A DNA stretch of 64,000 bases from Brachypterus glaber (Eukaryota; Arthropoda; Insecta; Coleoptera; Kateretidae): contig OY294051.1 in assembly GCA_958510825.1 (NCBI GenBank), forward strand, positions 35,278,393 to 35,342,392, read 5' to 3'. Below the pieces are notes generated by a model. That model ran no database searches, was not told the origin of the DNA, and worked only from the letters and a program-made list of their open reading frames with translations. This document shows positions 24,336 through 36,778 of this stretch, in pieces. The position numbers were made by a program, and so were the translations under genes. The first letter of the stretch is position 1. Each line of letters starts with the position of its first letter.

Positions 24336-27300
24336 ACTGTTTACACCTGCAACTGTACAGAGACTCCAAAGACCGTTACAAACAAGGCCAAACAAAAGCA
24401 TCACTGTCATTGCAACACTTTCTCGGACTAGAAAGCGGTTTCACGTTAGACAAAGAATCAAACACTGTTGCTATCCTTTGCCAGGACATCGTCGTAGTTC
24501 TTGCATTTGACAATCGCGAACGCCTGATGCAATGGCAGGTCAAACTGAGCAGTCACCTCAACGACGGTCCACATTTTCTAGTTTTGGTCTCATCAGCACC
24601 AGCCAAGTCCAGGATTCCAGCCGGACCAGCGAGGCTGCACGTTCAAGAAAGGGGTTTCTGTTTAACAACTGGGGTTCCACCAAGAGTGGCTGGGCAATGG
24701 TTAATAAGTAATTTAAGGAGGTACGGGGTGGTTGAGGGTAGGTTTTGTTTTGAAGGGGGTTCTAGGTGTATTAAAGGAGAGGGGTTATATGTAGTTTTGA
24801 CTGATCAAGGTGAAGAAATTACGTCCACTTTGAAGATAGCGGCCACGGGGCAATTACACGCTTCGAGAAGAAGACCTATTTCAAGAAATATGTCGGGTAA
24901 GAACTACTAGATTACTAGGTATAACATTTCCTTTAAAAATTAGTTCGATGATGATACGACACTGCCTTAAAGACTAAGTAGCATCCGCAAATAAAATTAA
25001 AGCAACAGTCTATTTAGTTTTCAATGTAAATGACCATTGCTATTTTTAGATCTCACTTTCTTAGCAAGATGGTGGTGTCCCTTTGTTATAGTTTCTAAAG
25101 AAGACAGTTACCGAATTATACAATTCTTCATTACAAATATCAAAATTTTTTCAATATAAATGACCAATGCTATTTTTAGATCTCAGTTTCTTAGCAAGAT
25201 GGTGATGTCCCTTTGTTGTAGTTTCTAAAGAAGACAGTTACAGAATTATACAAAGCGTCATTACAAATATCAAAAAATTACAAATGAATATAATTTAGTC
25301 CGTGTAATGTCAAGCATACAGTGCGTACTATCTATATTACACTCTCTCTTCTAGCTGTAAATTTTCCAATTTTAAGGCTAGAAAAATTTATTCTTAAGGT
25401 TGATTTGCCCAATCATTAACACTAATTTAAGAATTGAGCCAATGAAATGAAATGTGTCAAATCCTTCTCACATTTCTTAGTTAGTTAGGTGTTAATGACT
25501 GGATAAACATCTACTAATTACAAAGCTTATAGTATAAGCCATACCTATAACTTTTTTATTTAATTCTAATAAATTCTTCCTTTTTAGTTATGGACAGTCC
25601 AAGGCGTCCAGCCCTTCGCTCCAACGGAGGCGTAGCTCTGGAACTGAGTGAATCTTCCCTGAATACGAGAGCTGATTCCCCGTACACAGATTTGGAAAGT
25701 AACTATGGTTGTGGAGATAGCATATCCAATGACGGTTGGAACCAGCCTTCTATCGAGAGATGCATGAGCTGTATTAGTAAATTAGGAGCTATGTCAAGGT
25801 GAGCATTAGTAAAAAATTTTCTTTTGCACTAAAATATCGCCAATTTTAAACTTACTCTGTAAGATTACTTCCCGAAGCTGATTTGTTATTCTAAAAATTA
25901 ATCTTACAGTATTTATTTTAACCCTATAATAAATATCCACTTTTTTACAGATCATCCACTGCCACCGTGACCCTGGGTACGACCCCATGTTGGGAGCACA
26001 CTTGCGACCGTCACTCCATTAGCAGTAGCTCCGACAGCAGCGGTTGGAGCCAAGCAGTTACGAAACCACCTGCGAGGCCTCCCAAGCCCGGATCTGGTTC
26101 ACCATCTCCGAAGAAACCGGCAGCTCCACCTCCTCATGTCCCATCGTACGATAATTACGACATTCCGAAGATACCATATCCAGTGGTAAGTAAAAAGAAC
26201 TAAATATTGATTATTTTGCTCATTCTCTTCTATAAAAATATAATTTTTCAATTGAAAGCTACTCAAAACATTAACAATTGACTGTAGTTACATCAGTCAT
26301 TTTTTTGAGCGACAAAAAAGTGTTTTTGAAAGGTCAGGTACTAAAAAGGCCTCTTTTGGGTTCTCTCAAATGTTACATAATTACAGTTGTCTTTTTATTT
26401 CATTTTATTATTAGCAAACATAATACTTTTTTTTTCTCCTTTATAATAAACTTTTATTTCCTTTACCAACCTCTTTAAGCAATAACATGTTTTTTATTTT
26501 AGTACCTAAATTAATAAATGTTTTTGTTAATTATAGGAATCAAAGGCTGACGAACACTACGACACCCCTCGAAAACTCAAGGAGTGCATCGCTGCGGGCA
26601 TGGCATTCGGTACTGTACACAAACCTTGCGGCTGCGTGGTGCGTCTGCGCCAACCGGAACCCGAACGGCCTTGCGTCTGTCAACGTCTGATGAGCTGCTG
26701 GTCGGCCCCAGAGGACGTTCATGCCGTCTACGCTACGGTGGATTACAGCAAAAAGGCGCACCGCAATCAACCTCAACCAGCTGCCAACAACTACGCTAAT
26801 ATATCACCTATGAACAATACAACGAATAACCAGAATAACCAGACTACAACGACTGCTCCAGCACCGTCCACAAACTACGAAAACATGGAGTTTGCTCAAA
26901 CATTACAACTCTACGAAAACAGTAAAGAAATCGCTGAAAAGGCAAGAGCGTTGTGCAATAAATGTGGCCACGCCGCGGACGATTACCTTCTGATGGAACC
27001 TTCCAACAACAAACCATCGCAACCCCATCCTGGGTATATCCCCATGTCACCAGCTGTTAAGCAACGTCTGGGTAAAGTCTTGAGCAACAGTAATCCCAAC
27101 CTGGGACCAGCATTGGATCGTTCTAACAAACCTTCAGGTTCATCTATGCTCCATGCTAACGTTTACCAACGAAGGCACATCTTGGACTCTACGGATAACA
27201 TAGAATTGAAGCGCAAACGTTCTAACTCAGCCGATTCTAGTACCAGTCGGTGCGAACCAGAACCAGAACCCGACAACGAGGAAAGTTCTCCATGTCACTG

Positions 27301-27709
27301 TGCTCAATCCATAGCCGTACGAAGGTCGTCATCAGTTCCATGTAAGTCCAACCGTGATTCTTCGAGTTCTAATGATTCCGGTGTATTTGAACTACCGCGT
27401 AGAGTTTGCCCTGTGAACATCACTCTACCGAGAAGGTCCAAATCTTCGGATCCTTTGCGAGACCTGACCTTTCAGTTTAACAAGGTGGACGGTAAATCAG
27501 CTTCTGCCGAAGCTGAGGTTCCTGTTTGTCCTTCGGGATCTACAAGTTCTGGAACCTCGGATATGTCTGATTATTTTGAAACTTTGTCACTATCGTCGCA
27601 TAGTAGTAGCGACGCACCTCCACAGAGTTGTACTTTAAGGCCTAGGTCTGGCAATGAGTACTTGAGTCTGCAGAGACTTATCGCCCCCGTTCCCGAGGAA
27701 CGGCACTAA
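24336..27709 (+). CDS. Dok7: Dok-7-like PH-PTB adaptor protein, 3' four coding exons (5' partial)
   Basis: Coding exons are 24336-24896, 25588-25798, 25951-26185 and 26537-27709; all introns are GT-AG and the phases agree. They give about 725 residues without the N-terminus. Residues 1-75 are the rest of a PH domain starting D-C-L-H-L-Q-L-Y, as in vertebrate Dok-7. Residues 78-172 are an IRS-type PTB domain with PPRVAGQW, NLRRYG and FEGGSRC, the closest match being Dok-7. The tail is Ser/Pro-rich and has Crk-type YxxP sites (YDIP at 26156, YDTP at 26558) and YxxM sites (YENM 26876, YLLM 26984, YIPM 27035). Vertebrate Dok-7 binds the kinase MuSK through its PTB domain and Crk through tail tyrosines; a cytoplasmic receptor-tyrosine-kinase adaptor role is inferred here. 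The first PH exon was not found; it is either far upstream or beyond my recognition. The YxxM sites recall IRS proteins, but the PTB sequence fits Dok-7 better. Confidence 0.88.
25018..25276 (+). repeat. Tandem duplication in a Dok-7-like intron
   Basis: Two direct units of about 130 bp, starting near 25020 and 25150. Both read TTCAAT.TAAATGACCA.TGCTATTTTTAGATCTCA.TTTCTTAGCAAGATGGTG and GTTTCTAAAGAAGACAGTTAC with about ten differences. Non-coding. Confidence 0.85.
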
Positions 27710-28026
27710 ACTAGTCTACTTAGGAAGCAATAATGTTAGCACGGGACAAAAGATATACAGGGTGAGATAAAAATATTGTTGCAAATTTTAAGAGACGATT
27801 TCAAATTCAAAGTATGCAAATTAATTCCTGAACGAAAATGTTACTAAGGGTGCTCTAAAAGAGAGGTAGAAATACTATTGTTGTAATATTCATTTAGGAC
27901 CTATTTCTTATAACTCATCCCTTAGAATTTGTAACTATAATTATGAATCACCATGCACAGGCATTTTTTAATGGTACCTTCATCTTTTTATTTAAAAATA
28001 TGTATTTATTATAAATACGAAATATA

Positions 28027-28036
28027 AATAAATAAA
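28027..28036 (+). terminator. Polyadenylation signal(s), Dok-7-like gene
   Basis: Two overlapping AATAAA hexamers about 320 bases after the stop codon, in an AT-rich 3' UTR. The nearest good candidate; actual cleavage is not shown. Confidence 0.5.
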
Positions 28037-29328
28037 TGTATATCTTGTATCACTATGTAACATGTATCTTTGGGAAATTTTTTATCTTAAAACAATTTAC
28101 TGGTGACCTAATTTTCTTGAACCCTTTATTTCTGGTTTATCCCGAAAAAACTTCAACTTATTTTTTTTAATTGAACAACCTGTATATTTTGGTATTGCTG
28201 GGTGCAAAGTATAACATAGAGTTTAATTTCTGTTACAAAATTAATATTTATTGTGTAGATTTTTTCTTTTTGTTTAGAAAATTATTCTCTATCCAATATA
28301 TACAGTCTAAAAGATCAAAGTTGCTCGGTGCAGGTGAAATTAAACTTTGATCAAAGAACATGGAATCACTTTAAATAAAAACAGTAGTAGTAATACCATT
28401 AAAAACGCCCTGTATTTTCTGCAAAAATTACGACATGATTTTTTTTAAATATTAGGGTAGATTTTTCTATAAAAAAGCAATGCCATTTGTGATTTGTGAA
28501 TTTTACCATTAAAAATATATGAAAGAGTTTTAAGGAAACAGAAGGATAAAACTTGAAAAATGTCTAAGAACAATTTAAGGAACTTTTTTTCTTGTAATAT
28601 ATTAAAAATCACCTTTTGCAATGTAATATAAGTGCTTTTTTAGTTTTCAACAAGTTTTATCCAGATCACGCTTTATTAACCCTCTAATGCAGCAAACCCC
28701 TTGAACGGTAACTTCAGTTACAAATATAATTATTTAGTGTACAAGGTCACTCCATCTAGCGGCTATTCGAACGCGTTCTTAGGAATTAGATGCTGGTGAA
28801 TGGAGTGAATCTGTACCCTATGACTAAAAAAATAATTTTAGATAGCAGAATCGTGTTTTTTTTATAAAAAATAGTTCACCGTTTACTAAATTAAAAAAAT
28901 GCTTTACCGGGTTATTTCCATTCATATATTTCAAGGATCTAGGGTTTTAGAGATTTTAAGGGCCCTCGTATAAACACCAACGATTTTTAAGGCTATTTTC
29001 TATATTCAACCCTAATATTTGTAAAAAATAATCCAAACGTAATTTTTGCAGTAATTAATCTTTACCGTACTATAATATATAAATGAATATACATAGTATC
29101 TAGTACAATACATATTATTACTAATATTATTATTATTCTTATGTCTGTATTCATTTTCTGTATAAAGGTAATTTACTTTATAAATAAATTATTCAATATG
29201 ATGTTCTGTTTTTTTACCCCTAATCCTAATCCTTAACCCTAAAATTTAAGATTTTTTTTTCAATAAATTTGCTATTTATATCGAAAACTATTTTTACTCA
29301 GTAAATAGCAATTAACAACCAAAATTAT
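28037..29328. other. No gene seen
   Basis: AT-rich downstream flank of the Dok-7-like gene. Nothing supportable. Confidence 0.5.
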
Positions 29329-30290
29329 CAACTCCCCGAACTCCCTCTACTCCCACTCTCACAACTCCTTCTACTTTCTCAACTCCCTTAAATCCAAAAG
29401 TCCAAACTCCTGCAACTCCCCTCTACCTTAACTACCGAAAGTCCCGCAACTCTAACTTTCGGAATTTCGATAATTGCAGCAGTTGCGGGAGTTAGAGAGT
29501 TGCAGAAGTTTGGGGGAGTTGCAGGAGTTAAGGGAGCTGAAAGAGCTGTGGGAGTTGCAGCAATTGAGTAAAGGGAGTTGCAGGAGTTGTGGAAGTTAAT
29601 GAGTTGCAGGAGTTGCCGGAGCTAAGAGAGTTAAGGGAGTTGCCGGAGATAAGAGAGTTGCGAGTTTGGACTTTGCGAGAGATGCAGCAGTGGAGGAAGT
29701 TGAGTGAGTTGACGGAGTTAAGGGAGCTGAGAGAGTTGTGGGAGTTGCAGGAGTTGAGGGAGTTAAGGCAGTTTCAGGAGTTGTGGAAGTTAAGGGAGTT
29801 GCAGGAGTTAGGGAGATGCACCAGTTGAGGGAGTTGAGTGAGTTGCAGGAGTTAAGGGAGCTTAGAGAGTTGTGAGAGTTGCAGGAGTTGAGAGAGTCGA
29901 GGGAGTTAAGGCAGTTGCAGGAATTTTGGAAGTTAAGGGAGTTGCAGTAGTTGAGAGAGTTGCAGGGGTTAAGGGAGTTGCGGGTGTTTGGGGGTTGCAG
30001 GAGTTTGGGGGAGTTGCGGGAGTTAAGGGATTTAAAGGAGTTCTGGGAGTTTCGGAAGTTAGGGAGTTGCAGGTGTTAAGGGAGCTGAGAGAGTTGTGGG
30101 AGTTGCAGCAATTGAGTAAAGGAAGTTGCAGGAGTTGTGGAAGTTAAGGGAGTTGCCGGAGTTAAGAGAGTTGCGGGGGTTAAGGGAGTTGCGGTAGTTG
30201 CAGGAGTTAGGGGAGTTGCAGGAGTTTGGGGTAGTTGCAGGAGTTAAAGGCTTTAAGGGAGTTAAAGGAGTTGCGGAAGTTGTGGGAGTT
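29329..30290. repeat. 9-bp-unit minisatellite with strand switch
   Basis: From 29459 the plus strand is a purine-rich array of degenerate 9-mers of the form GGAGTTGCA / GGAGTTAAG. The first about 130 bp (29329-29458) carry the complementary, pyrimidine-rich version (CAACTCCC...). The left block can therefore fold onto the array. The plus-strand frames 29589-29828 and 29872-30147 translate the unit as repeating E-L-R / E-L-Q triplets, which is a consequence of the 9-bp period and not evidence of a gene. Confidence 0.9.
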
Positions 30291-30695
30291 TGACTATAAA
30301 TATTATACTGTTTTAAAATAAAATTATGCATATTTTAGGTAAGAATAACATTTTAAATTAAATTTTAAATAGCTAATGAATACCTTAAATATTTATAATT
30401 TAGGTTTAAAATATAATAATAATTATACTTTTGACTCCCTCTATAGAACTTAACTAAACTAAATGTGCCGCCTACCATTGTCATAAATAATTAATTTTTG
30501 ACAGGTGATGATCTAAAATGCTAGTTACTAAATTTTGTTTTGCTAAATCTGGCTACTACGTTTTTCAACTTAAAATTTTTAAAAACGCTGTAACTTCTGA
30601 ACGAAGAAAGATAGGACCTATGTTTATATGAAATTAAATCTACTTTTCGTTGCCAAAGTTTGTAAACGGGCTAATGAATCAACCTGTTTATAAAA

Positions 30696-30892
30696 GAGAA
30701 AAAGATGCAATCGCTTCTAAAACAAGTTTACACTACGATATTTCAAAAACGCTTTGACCCAGTGACTTGAAATTTGGAACAAAGATTCTAAGTAGTAAAC
30801 AAAATTTGTTAAAATTTCAAGTCGCTATATCAAAAATTTCTTGAAATATCATAGTGTAAAGTTGTTTTGCAAGCGACTTGCATCTTTTTCTC
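30696..30892. repeat. Foldback element
   Basis: Arms GAGAAAAAGATGCAATCGCTTC... and ...GCAAGCGACTTGCATCTTTTTCTC, followed inward by AGTTTACACTACGATATTTC against GAAATATCATAGTGTAAA. Arms are about 60 bp. Non-coding. Confidence 0.8.
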
Positions 30893-32082
30893 TACTATAT
30901 AGAGATAGTCTATCCTCGCCAAAGAAAAGCAGAACAACGTAAATTTAATGGTATAAATGTACATACATCTATTTCTTTAACTAATAAACTAGATGAAACG
31001 TTGCAAGCACCCTGTCAAAATATCGGCACTATTGTACACTAGAGCCATCTAGTTTGCAAATTTCAAACTAGGTGTTTTGTTTGATTTTAAATTCTGTATC
31101 TTTAAAACATTATATTCTAGCAAAAAACTGTATATAACATTTTTTATAGGGCTTAAAAAGAGCTTTTATTTAAAATATAATTTTTTGAAATCGGGTTATA
31201 AATATGTGAGATATGCTAAAAAAAACCTTTTACTGCTTTAAACGCCAATATCTCGAAAACAATGCGTTTTAGGAAAACGTTGTTTATAACATTTTTGACC
31301 AATTTAAAATTGTCTTTTATATTAGTGCTAAATTAACCAAATACAATAATAATTGCCTTAATTATAAACAAAAAAACGCTAAAAATAGGAGTTTTACCCT
31401 ATTTTTACCCCCTTACTCCCAATCGTTTACCCCCAAAATCTAATCAGCTCTTCGGAATACGATAGGAAACAATATGCAAAAAACCGCAAGTCGATATCTC
31501 ATGTAGAAATGGAGTTAGAGAGTTTACACCCAGACAGACAGACAGACAGACAGACAGACGAACGCAAATTTTTTTTTTACTGATTTCGACTCAGAATGGT
31601 CTAAAACGTCGAGAAACGGAAAAAAACGTGGTCAAAGATTTTGACTTTTCGGCGAAGATTTCAATACATCGGCACTCTTAGTAAGTAAGTGCCGATGTAA
31701 AATTAGTTGCATGGAGTGATTTCGAGAACAAATTTCATTAGTTTTTGCAATAGGCAACGGCGATTACTATTAAATGGCTGCTTTTATACATAATCTCAAA
31801 TAATACACTTAATGCAGACGTGACCAACAAAATTTCAAAAACGCTCTACACAAGATTGCCTTACTTTTTCGTGTCAATGTTAAAACAAAGTTAAAACAAA
31901 AAATAAAAAAATAAGAAACGTTGCTGTAGCTTAATACAAGGATAGTACTAGTTTTTTCATGAACACTTTAAAGTTCTGAAATTCTAGAAACATTAATGTT
32001 CTGTTCTATTTATTCATGTATTCACATACCTGTCTTCTTTTTCTGAAACAAAAGAAAAAAGTTAATTAATATGGAACATTAG
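30893..32082. other. No gene seen; microsatellite inside
   Basis: AT-rich non-coding sequence holding the (CAGA)n run listed next. The flanks of the run (GGAGTTAGAGAGTTTACACC and TTTCGACTCAGAATGGTCTA) look like an old repeat body without definable ends. Confidence 0.5.
31531..31559 (+). repeat. (CAGA)n microsatellite
   Basis: Seven perfect tandem CAGA units followed by a T-rich run. Confidence 0.95.
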
Positions 32083-32453
32083 GGGCCGTCCATAAAAGAC
32101 GTCCGCAGTTGGGCGGCCAGGGGGTGTTACCAAAATTGGACAGAAGCGGATAAGGAGGGGGGGGGGTCAAGCCATTTTCGGACGTCCACTTTTCCAAATT
32201 CAATAATTTATAATGGGATAAAGAAGACGATTTAGGTTTTTCTATGTATCTGACAGAAAATTCTATGTTTGATTATAAGAATAAATTTTTATCAGATTCA
32301 CGGGGGCTTTGATCTCTTATTATTTCATAATGATAAAAAAAGTGAAAATCTGAAAAAAAAGGGGGGTACCCTATTGCGTTTTGGACGTCCTTTAGAGGGG
32401 GGGGGGGGTCTGAAATTCCAGAATTTTCGCGGACGTCTTTTATGGACGGCCAC
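32083..32453. mobile_element. TIR element (GGCCGTCCATAAAAGACGTC ends)
   Basis: The left end GGCCGTCCATAAAAGACGTC is mirrored by GACGTCTTTTATGGACGGCC at the right. Subterminal G runs and CGGACGTCC / GGACGTCC motifs recur inside both arms. Non-autonomous; the frame 32269-32553 is spurious. Confidence 0.85.
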
Positions 32454-32850
32454 TTATTTTAAAAACTTTTATCAGAAAGAAGTTTTCTTCTGTAAATGTT
32501 TTAAATTTTTCAATCAATATGGATGGCTTCAATACACTGTGTATCAATCATGAATAAAAATGTTTAATTTACATTTTAATAATTTAAGCTCTCAATAAAT
32601 TTATATTCACTTTATATTTTAATAATCTGATTAAATTCGATCAAGGCTTAAAAGCTTTTTTATTTCAGAGTTTAATAACACCGAATTTTTATTTTAAAAA
32701 TAATTAAAACAATGAATAACCAAAAGCTGGTAAGCTTCAGTGGGTAATTTTACTTTTGGAAATTGATAGGAATGCTTTTTTAAGAGGATTTACGTGCAAC
32801 AAGTAGTAGGTAGGCAATATTTTCAGTAAGAGGTTAAGCAAAAATGTTAA

Positions 32851-32972
32851 GGCACGTCCAGAGGCTCGCATAACAAGCATAATACATAAGAATGTCGTGA
32901 TTGGCTTACAAGATACATAACGGCACATCAAGCCAATCACGGCATCGCATTCTTATGTGCGAGCCTGTAGAT
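32851..32972. mobile_element. Small hairpin MITE, copy 1 of 3
   Basis: Near-perfect palindrome: AGGCTCGCATAA, CATAAGAATG, TGATTGGCTTACAAG, then the reverse, CAAGCCAATCACGGCATCGC and ATTCTTATGTGCGAGCCT. Related copies lie at 49737-49885 and 60375-60463. Confidence 0.8.
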
Positions 32973-33328
32973 GTTAACATTGCTAATTTAAGGGAGTTTC
33001 GGAAGTGTCAGGAGGAATGATGTATCACACGGTCCTCCTTTCCATTAAAAAAATTCCCTCCCATGCCCCTGCCCATATTTTAAGAGATGAAAATATCAAA
33101 TATATGCGAAAAGATAGTTTGGGTTGTCTTATTTAAGTGCTCCAAATTTTAAGTCAATATCTCAACTCGTTCAAAAGTTACTTTTGGACCGCACGGTAAG
33201 ACATGTGTTAATACATTATGTATACATAATGTATTTTTATACTTGCAATAACTATCTAACACAAGTATCACAAATACTTAATATTATTTTTTTTTTTCGT
33301 GTGTAGTAGGAAATTAAAATTGCCAAAG

Positions 33329-33468
33329 GAAACGTTCAAGTATTACGTAACGCTCCTAGAGGGGGGTGGGAGTCATTTTAGAGTGTTACGCCCATGTTAA
33401 TGGTATAGGAAAATAGCGTTACAGGGGGGGGGTCCAAAATTTGGGTTACGTAATACTTGAACGTTCCC
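33329..33468. mobile_element. Foldback MITE (AACGTTCAAGTATTACGTAA ends)
   Basis: Ends are GAAACGTTCAAGTATTACGT and ACGTAATACTTGAACGTTCC. The interior has GC-rich arms with G runs. It shares terminal sequence with the elements at 42178 and 42809 but has a different interior. Confidence 0.85.
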
Positions 33469-35420
33469 AAATTATATTTTTGAATTTAGAATAATTTAAC
33501 AATATGACAATATTATTGTTTTAATTAAACCCCTATTTTTTAAATAAATTTAATCTTCAAATTTTATTAATTTTTAGTCCGATACTCTTTTTTAGCCATG
33601 TTTTACAAGTGTGGTGATAAAATTGGATTATGGTATTAAAATTTAATAAAATATTAAATATTAAAAAAATGTGCAGGTAAAATTGACTGTATTTATTAAT
33701 AGAATCAAATTCACAGTTAGGGGATATATATCACGGATTTTTTGGTCATTTGTGACCCCCTTCCACTTGTCACAAAGTGTCATACCGGCACTGATCCCCT
33801 CGCCCTTATATCAAGTCACGTTATATATAAAAAAAAATTTAAGTATTTTATTACACTCTACAGCAGGTCTAAGTATAAATATAAACACTAAAAAATAAAT
33901 AAAAGCTTTAAAAAATAAAAATGGTAGCTACGGGTACCAATAAATCACATTGTAACTTTTTTTTGACATCACATTGTTTATCTGACACAAAGTGTCACAT
34001 ACTCCTGGATCCCTTTCCCCCTAGGCGTGGCATATCCATTTGTAACTGAATATTTAGTTACAAATGGATAGGATGTTATGATTCTATACAAATGTACTTT
34101 AATTTTTGTTAAAAACACCATAGTTCTAAAGTCACGTTCTACAGATTAAATCATTTACGAGTTACGTAGTTTTTGGCACTTTTAGTTCATTTCCCTAAAA
34201 CACACTCTGATTGGTCAAATTCTCAGTTTCAGTTACAGTTTCCTTAGTCAGTTTTTTTGGATAAATAGAATGCAAGTTATTTTGTATTTTATTTTAGACT
34301 AATTATAATAATTACTATTATTATTATCAACTTTGGGCGCTCTTCTTGTGGACGTTCACATATTTTCGTCCAATTTCTTTTAAAACATTGTGGTTATTAT
34401 AGAAAACCGTTAAGTAATAATATGACATTACAATAAATATGCAAAATTAACGGTACCTGTTTTTCAGTTTTACTTTCGATTTAAACTTTCAGTTTTTATT
34501 TATAATTGCGCTGGTCAATGGCCACTAAAAACTTATTATTACTTAATACAGGATGATTCCTGAGAAAGTGTTATATCTATAAGCAAAAATAATGAACAGT
34601 ACTAAAAAGATGGATTCAAATTCCTAGCTATTCGCACTGACGTCATCAATAAGAATAAAAATAATTTATTTTTAAAAATTAAAACATCGTATTTTTCATA
34701 ATATGATATTATCATCCACTACCATGGTAATATGTTATTACAGATCATCCAAATCAGCAAATTACCATGTTAAAGTGGATAAAATCGAAAATACCACCGT
34801 GGTATCACCACAAAATTATATATTACTTTGTGATAAAGTTAGTAAAATCCGTAAAAAAATTTGACGACGTATATTAAAACATAAATTGTATATATTATAT
34901 AGTGCAGGCTTTTGTAATCCGATACACGAAATAACAGAATCACTTACAAAGATCCACCCTGTATATTTATAATAAATTTTACTTTTTCTGAAATATTCGA
35001 TAACAAAATCCGCATTGCGATGTAATTTCTTCTAAAATACATAATAAAATTTTAAAGATCAAGAGCAAAGGTATAAAACTCGTTTCCTTTGGAAAAAATA
35101 TAAAAACTTTGTGTTGACTATAATTTTATTTAAAACATATTGATAATTTCTTAACAATTACAATTTTACGTTTATTATATGGGTTAATGGTAGAAAATAA
35201 GACTAATAAATTTATTATTATCTGTTATTCCGGTAAATACTAGTTTTTTTTAATAAATTATAATATTTAATATTCTTTTTTCACAATATTTTTAAAACAT
35301 TATGAAATAATAACACCAGCACACAAAAAGAGAACATAATTTACTCTTAACCAGACTATTTTTTTCAACTATCAAAAAACAAGACATTACCATAACGACG
35401 GGATATTTTCGCCTCGAATA
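33469..35420. other. No gene seen
   Basis: AT-rich. Near 33760 and 33985 the motif CACAAAGTGTCA recurs next to a C-rich stretch, suggesting two related old insertions of uncertain extent. Confidence 0.5.
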
Positions 35421-35587
35421 TACTTTGACGCACGGATCTGTGGCTACGGCAAATATGTTAGGAATGTGTGTACAAGTGAGAGGCCCGTTGTAGGCACGCA
35501 CGCCTTATAACGCTTTTGACGGAAAGAAGAAAGCGCGAATGATTCCTTCCCCTTTTCGGAGACTTTGTTTCATGCGGAGAACTATAC
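35421..35587 (+). repeat. Conserved ~165-bp dispersed repeat, copy 2
   Basis: Direct partner of 8294-8459. About a fifth of positions differ. The minus-strand frame that crosses its left end is not a gene. Confidence 0.75.
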
Positions 35588-36177
35588 CAAAAACTCGAAT
35601 ATATACCACTTTTCTAGTTCTTTGATGTAACTAGCTTGATAATGTAATTCTATAACCAAATATCAAATAAAATGCAAAATTAAGGTAATTTTAATGTCTT
35701 ATTAGCTTATTTTTATTCAATATTAATAAAATTTAACGAATTTAGTTTTTTTTTATTCCAAAAATTAGAAATGTCAAATATGAATATATTGTGTCAAAAT
35801 AAATAAACATCAAATTAATTATTAGTAATTATTTATTTAAACTACTTTTAAAAATTTAAATTGTTAAAAAATGGTTTTAAAAAATAGTCCTGCAAATACA
35901 CCTTCTGATTCGGTATATTTTCGATACATATTCGATATATTAATGAAAATCAACTTAAGTCACATCGATGTCACAAATAGTTTGGCCTGTCATTTTTACC
36001 AAAATTATGGAGGTTGATGAGGAATACTTGTGAGAAACAACTATTAATTATCAATAATAATAATGATTAATAATTATTTATGCAAAATATTGCATTTATG
36101 TACAAATTATTGAAACAAACAGCCAAAAAACATATGAATTTAATGTAAAACGGTTCTAACTCAGTTATAACACTGTT
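35588..36177. other. No gene seen
   Basis: AT-rich non-coding sequence. Confidence 0.5.
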
Positions 36178-36288
36178 GTACAGTTGATTTCAACAAAACT
36201 GGAAAAGTGGGGTTAAGTAAAATTTCATGTTTTCCATAAAATTTAGTTGTGTGAATGTGGATTATTTAAATGGGGTTATGCCTGTTTG

Positions 36289-36675
36289 GACTTTTTGACA
36301 CAGAAAGAAGAAGAAGATTTGCGAATAATTGAAAGAAAAATATTAAGAGCAATACTAGGTCCACTAAGAATAGCAGAGAACGAATATAGAATTAGAACCA
36401 ATCAGCAGATACTGCAAGAGTTAGAAGGAAAAGATATTGTAAATAAGATTAAGGAAAAACGGGTACAATGGTTAGGACATATATGGAGAGCTGGAAATAC
36501 AGCAACTATATTTTCAATACTACAGTGGGAGCCAGGTGGAAAAAAAAGAGTAGGAAGGCCTAGGTCAAAATGGATAACAGAAGTAACTCAAGACTTGGAG
36601 AAAATAGACGTTGGAAACTGGAAACATAAAACAAGAAACAGAAAGGAATGGAGAGAAATAGCCAAGAGGATGTGA
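36289..36675 (+). pseudogene. Endonuclease/reverse transcriptase C-terminal tail (LINE)
   Basis: Open to a TGA stop at 36673-36675. The tail has ERKILRAILGP, then Y-R-I-R-T-N, DIVNKIKEKRVQWLGHIWRA, GRPRSKW, and a closing W-R-E-I-A-K-R-M. This order is the usual C-terminal end of LINE polyproteins that insect genomes annotate as endonuclease-reverse transcriptase. No catalytic domain remains. The methionine at 36247 lies in the host TIR element and is not the natural start. Confidence 0.85.
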
Positions 36676-36778
36676 GACGGAGAGTATGAGGACTGATCCA
36701 CCTCAAAAATTGGATTTAGAAAGCTTCACTAGAAGCGGCTCAACCCCACATGGGGTGTATAACCGTATATATATATAT
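36289..36778 (+). mobile_element. 5'-truncated LINE fragment nested in the TIR element
   Basis: An 11-bp target-site duplication ATGCCTGTTTG is at 36278-36288 and 36779-36789. The insertion has a truncated RT C-terminus, a short 3' UTR with AACCCCACATGGGGTGTATAA (a small palindrome), and an (AT)n tail. It is a different LINE family from the one at 1163-2227. Confidence 0.85.

Noticed and set aside
26540..27050. Minus-strand frames within the Dok-7-like last exon
   Set aside because: Shadows of the real coding frame on the opposite strand.
29589..30147. Leu-rich-repeat-like or coiled-coil proteins with E-L-R triplets
   Set aside because: They are translations of a 9-bp minisatellite; no promoter, splice sites or unique flanking coding sequence.
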